A stretch of DNA of 64,000 nt from Aestuariibacter sp. Its GTDB lineage: Bacteria; Pseudomonadota; Gammaproteobacteria; Enterobacterales; Alteromonadaceae. Below are positions 61,342 to 64,000 of this stretch, in pieces. How positions within the stretch are numbered: the first letter of the stretch is position 1; each line of letters starts with the position of its first letter. A program made the translations under genes and the position numbers. The notes below the pieces were generated by a model. It searched no databases, was not told where the DNA came from, and worked only from the letters and a program-made list of their open reading frames with translations. The stretch lies in the NCBI GenBank assembly GCA_017794925.1, contig CP051238.1, positions 1,917,138 through 1,981,137 on the forward strand. The letters run 5' to 3'.

Positions 61342-62705
61342 ACATCAAGAGTAAGCTAAGAAATATCGCTCAATCAAACTCATCTGAAGCAAAAGCGTTA
61401 CGAGGAAGTCTTTGGACTATTGTTGGGCACGGAATATCACAGCTAATTAGATTAATATCTAACTTGATTTTAACCAGGCTACTTTTTCCAGAAGTATTTG
61501 GTTTAATGGCAATAGCACAGATTTTTGTGCTTGGATTAATTATGCTTTCCGATGTTGGGATAATATCCTCTGTTATTCGAAGTGATAATGTCAGCAATAA
61601 GAAATTTTTAAATACTGCATGGACCATGCAGTTATTAAGAAATGTAATACTCTTTGTCATTGCTTGCGCTATATCTTATCCAGTAAGTGTATTTTATGAT
61701 AAAGCCGAATTAATTTATCTAATTCCACTAGCTTCTATATCTCTTTTGATTAGTGGCTTCTATCCTATAAAAGTCATCTTGGCAAGTAGAAGTTTAAATC
61801 TGTTTCGAGTTACAACTATTCAGATTATTGGCCAATTTTCAGGTGCGGTGGTTTCAATACTATTTGCAATTCAATACAAAAGCGCAATAGTTTTTGTATT
61901 TGGAATTATTTCGAGTGAGGTTATCCAGTTATTACTATATAGAAGGTGTCTTTATGGTGATAACAATTATTTGTGCTGGGATAAGCAGTCGTTGAATGAG
62001 TTGATTACTTTTGGTAAATGGATATTTTTTTCAAGTGCTCTTGGTTTTTTAGCTCAAAATGCACACATTTTTATTTTGGGTAAAGTGTTATCTGAAGATG
62101 TTTTTGGTGTATATTCTGTTTCATTAGCGCTAGCGTTATTGCCAAACACGATTGCTAATATATTGAATAACAAGGTTGTTTTTCCTCTTTTTAACGAGTT
62201 GGAACGTGAGGGACGAGATATTAGCACTCTTCAAAAAGGGCGTTATTTTTTCGTGTCAGTAATATTTTTTATTACTTTAACATTAGTGTGGATTTCACCA
62301 ATTTTCTTCGAAACCCTTTATGATAGTAGATATTATCTTGCGGGATTTATGAGTTCATTAGTTCTTATCGCTTCTCTTCCTGACATCTTACTCGGAGTTT
62401 CTTTCAATAAAATATTAGTGGAAGGTAATAGTAGGCTTTATGCGGCGTTGAAATTATTTCATTTAATGTTAATTCTTGTTCTAAGTTATATTTTGGCTGT
62501 TGAATATGGAATTGTTGGTCTCTGTGCTGCTAGTTTATTCTCTGGGTTTATTGTTTATATTCTTACTCTGAGGGTTGGAAGTATATTTTCCTTAATTGAT
62601 TTTGTGAAAGAATTTGTCTTGATTTCGCTATTTGTTGCTACTTCAGTTATCTATATTAAATTTAATTTTGAAGGGCTGGTTGATATATGGAATTTCAGAA
62701 AATGA
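61338..62705 (+). CDS. Wzx-type oligosaccharide flippase
   Basis: This 455-residue polytopic protein with about twelve to fourteen hydrophobic segments belongs to the polysaccharide transporter (MOP/PST) family. The N-terminus is typical (ALRGSLWTIVGHGISQLIRL, then NLILTRLLFPEVFGLMAIAQ), and a second-half segment reads LAQNAHIFILGKVLSEDVFG. It would flip undecaprenyl-linked repeat units to the periplasm for the Wzy-like polymerase. The gene is A/T-rich like its upstream neighbour. It overlaps both neighbours by ATGA-type junctions, so it is translated as part of a tightly coupled run. Confidence 0.9.
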   Translation: MNIKSKLRNIAQSNSSEAKALRGSLWTIVGHGISQLIRLISNLILTRLLFPEVFGLMAIAQIFVLGLIMLSDVGIISSVIRSDNVSNKKFLNTAWTMQLLRNVILFVIACAISYPVSVFYDKAELIYLIPLASISLLISGFYPIKVILASRSLNLFRVTTIQIIGQFSGAVVSILFAIQYKSAIVFVFGIISSEVIQLLLYRRCLYGDNNYLCWDKQSLNELITFGKWIFFSSALGFLAQNAHIFILGKVLSEDVFGVYSVSLALALLPNTIANILNNKVVFPLFNELEREGRDISTLQKGRYFFVSVIFFITLTLVWISPIFFETLYDSRYYLAGFMSSLVLIASLPDILLGVSFNKILVEGNSRLYAALKLFHLMLILVLSYILAVEYGIVGLCAASLFSGFIVYILTLRVGSIFSLIDFVKEFVLISLFVATSVIYIKFNFEGLVDIWNFRK

Positions 62706-63706
62706 ATGGATACCTCGATATTGTTATTGTTAACTTCCGTCAACCAGGCTTAACCATAGACTGCTTAAAGTCATTAGAAGATGAGCGTACCGAGTTTAAT
62801 AACTTTACAGTATGGCTGTGTGAAAACGGGAGTGGCGATAATTCAGCTGAAATCCTTCAGAAAGCTATAGCAGAGAACCAATGGGAAAGTTGGGTTGAGT
62901 TTCGGGTAAGTTTGGATAACACAGGTTTTTCTGGTGGAAATAATCTGTTAATCAATGAAGCTTTACAACATCCCTCGCCGGAAGCTGATGAACAAAGCTA
63001 CGTATTTTTATTAAATAACGACACTATTGTGAGGCCTGGTGCATTAAAAACATTAGTGGAGTTTATGAATTTCACTAATGCCGATGCTTGTGGTTCAAGA
63101 CTAGAAGACCCCGATGGAACTATTCAACGCTCAGCATTTAGATTCTTTTCACTTCGCAGTGAGCTGGCTGCAGCAGTAAACTTTGGTCCAATATCAAAAT
63201 TATTTGAAAATTATCAGGTAGCACCAGAACCTCCAACAAAACCATGTGTTGTGGATTGGGTGGCTGGGGCTAGTTTATTGGTTAAGCGGCGTGTAATTCG
63301 AGAAGTGGGCTTATTAGATCATGGTTTCTGGACGTATTTTGAAGACGTTGATTATTGTCACAGATTAAAAATTCATGGCTATTCGCTCTGGTATGTACCA
63401 AAGGCAAGAATTGTGCACTTGGTAGGTGCTAGTTCAGGAATCACAGCTGATAAAGCCTGGATGAAACGACGCCCTGCCTATTGGTTTCAGGCAAGAAGAC
63501 GCTATTTTTTAAAGTACCAGGGATATACCAAAACACTTATCATTGATTCAATTGAGATTATAGGCAGCGCTATTGGGTTACTGATTAAAAAACTGCGTAA
63601 CCAGGACCCCCATCGCCCGGTTAACTTTTTAAAAGATTTTTTGGCAGAATCAGCCATAGTGAAAGGCCGAAAGCTGCCAGTAGTTGAGACGCCAAAACCC
63701 AAATGA
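62702..63706 (+). CDS. Family 2 glycosyltransferase
   Basis: This ~334-residue cytoplasmic glycosyltransferase of the rhamnosyltransferase-like GT2 group has YLDIVIVNFRQPGLTIDCLK at the start, DNTGFSGGNNLLI, and the DxD-equivalent FLLNNDTIVRPGAL. DWVAGASLLVKRRVIREVGL and the catalytic-base region FWTYFEDVDYCHRLKIHGY follow. It adds a sugar to the lipid-linked repeat unit; donor and acceptor are not readable. I start at ATG 62702, which forms an ATGA overlap with wzx, the same junction style as its neighbours. An in-frame ATG at 62687 is the alternative. Composition returns to that of the earlier locus. Confidence 0.88.
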   Translation: MNGYLDIVIVNFRQPGLTIDCLKSLEDERTEFNNFTVWLCENGSGDNSAEILQKAIAENQWESWVEFRVSLDNTGFSGGNNLLINEALQHPSPEADEQSYVFLLNNDTIVRPGALKTLVEFMNFTNADACGSRLEDPDGTIQRSAFRFFSLRSELAAAVNFGPISKLFENYQVAPEPPTKPCVVDWVAGASLLVKRRVIREVGLLDHGFWTYFEDVDYCHRLKIHGYSLWYVPKARIVHLVGASSGITADKAWMKRRPAYWFQARRRYFLKYQGYTKTLIIDSIEIIGSAIGLLIKKLRNQDPHRPVNFLKDFLAESAIVKGRKLPVVETPKPK

Positions 63707-64000
63707 GATTATTAAAGCAGATAAAACGAGACTGGATAGCCCATGGCAGGCATTGGACTAAGCCTGGCTTTTTAGCAGTCGCGTGCTTACGTTTTGGTCA
63801 GTGGCGGATGACCATAAAACCAAAGTTGCTCAGAATGCCATTCAGTCTTATTTATAAACTATGGTTTATTCGTTGCCGCAATGTATATGGCATAGAACTT
63901 CCATATTCGGTAAAACTGGGTCAAAACGTAGTGTTTGAGCATCAAGGCAATATTGTGATTCATGGCGATGTAGAAATAGGTGATGGTTGCATTATTCGCC
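63703..64000 (+). CDS. Hexapeptide-repeat acyltransferase (serine acetyltransferase-like), cut by window edge
   Basis: The frame opens at ATG 63703, overlapping the glycosyltransferase stop as ATGA, and stays open to the end (99 codons). It reads MRLLKQIKRDWIAHGRHWTK, then AVACLRFGQW, and later NVVFEHQGNIVIHGDVEIGD, the beginning of a left-handed beta-helix. The N-terminal pattern matches the CysE-like acetyltransferases frequent in exopolysaccharide loci. These O-acetylate sugars rather than make cysteine, though a true serine acetyltransferase cannot be excluded from this fragment. Confidence 0.75.
   Translation, partial: MRLLKQIKRDWIAHGRHWTKPGFLAVACLRFGQWRMTIKPKLLRMPFSLIYKLWFIRCRNVYGIELPYSVKLGQNVVFEHQGNIVIHGDVEIGDGCIIR

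Overview
The window looks like the chromosome of a marine gammaproteobacterium of the Alteromonadales (Alteromonas/Aestuariibacter-like). This is inferred from gene content: many TonB-dependent receptors, a SapC/tryptophan-halogenase locus, a tkt-epd-pgk cluster ending in a class I aldolase, the long PstC/PstA variants, a LOV histidine kinase and a large exopolysaccharide locus. No rRNA, tRNA, phage or IS transposase was recognised. The one clear RNA gene is RNase P RNA (rnpB).

Layout. (1) 1-10397: a FecI/FecR-type sigma/anti-sigma pair diverges from a TonB-dependent receptor with an STN signalling domain. Next come DUF6445, SapC and a flavin-dependent halogenase on the other strand, then a second, paralogous receptor without STN. 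This resembles a cell-surface signalling and uptake island. (2) 10768-14932: rnpB, a GAF/HD-GYP phosphodiesterase and a third TonB-dependent receptor. (3) 15014-24616: an sCache chemoreceptor, a YhhQ-type queuosine-precursor transporter, a hybrid histidine kinase with a canonical blue-light LOV domain coupled to an orphan periplasmic binding protein, a DEDD exonuclease, an Asp/Glu-type racemase, a small envelope protein and a CYTH protein. (4) 24664-31412: central metabolism (metK; tkt, epd, pgk, class I fba). (5) 31558-44644: a diguanylate cyclase, a dense intergenic repeat block, and a phosphate block: ppk-ppx (with a candidate Pho box), a GcvR-like ACT protein, pstC-pstA-pstB-phoU and a Pit transporter. 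pstS, phoB and phoR are not in the window. (6) 44787-48436: a GIY-YIG protein beside a second repeat block, an ECF sigma/anti-sigma/coiled-coil operon and an OxyR-like regulator, followed by a third repeat block. (7) 49266-64000 (open at the right edge): an exopolysaccharide locus with WcaJ-type initiating transferase, O-antigen-ligase-like protein, three secreted or envelope proteins including a LapG-like cysteine protease, outer-membrane barrel, Wza-like exporter, Wzc-like tyrosine autokinase, a VpsP-like protein, an EEP-family protein, Wzx flippase, GT2 glycosyltransferase and the start of a hexapeptide acyltransferase.

Main points of interest: the translationally coupled binding-protein/LOV-kinase pair; the halogenase island framed by two related receptors, only one of which can signal; a mosaic palindromic repeat family at three loci, one directly abutting a GIY-YIG gene; an orphan LapG-like protease and a PEP-CTERM-like protein in the exopolysaccharide locus; and a terminator-like hairpin in the leader of the initiating transferase. 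All calls come from reading the sequence. No database search was run, so family names rest on remembered motifs and gene lengths are compared with typical family sizes.
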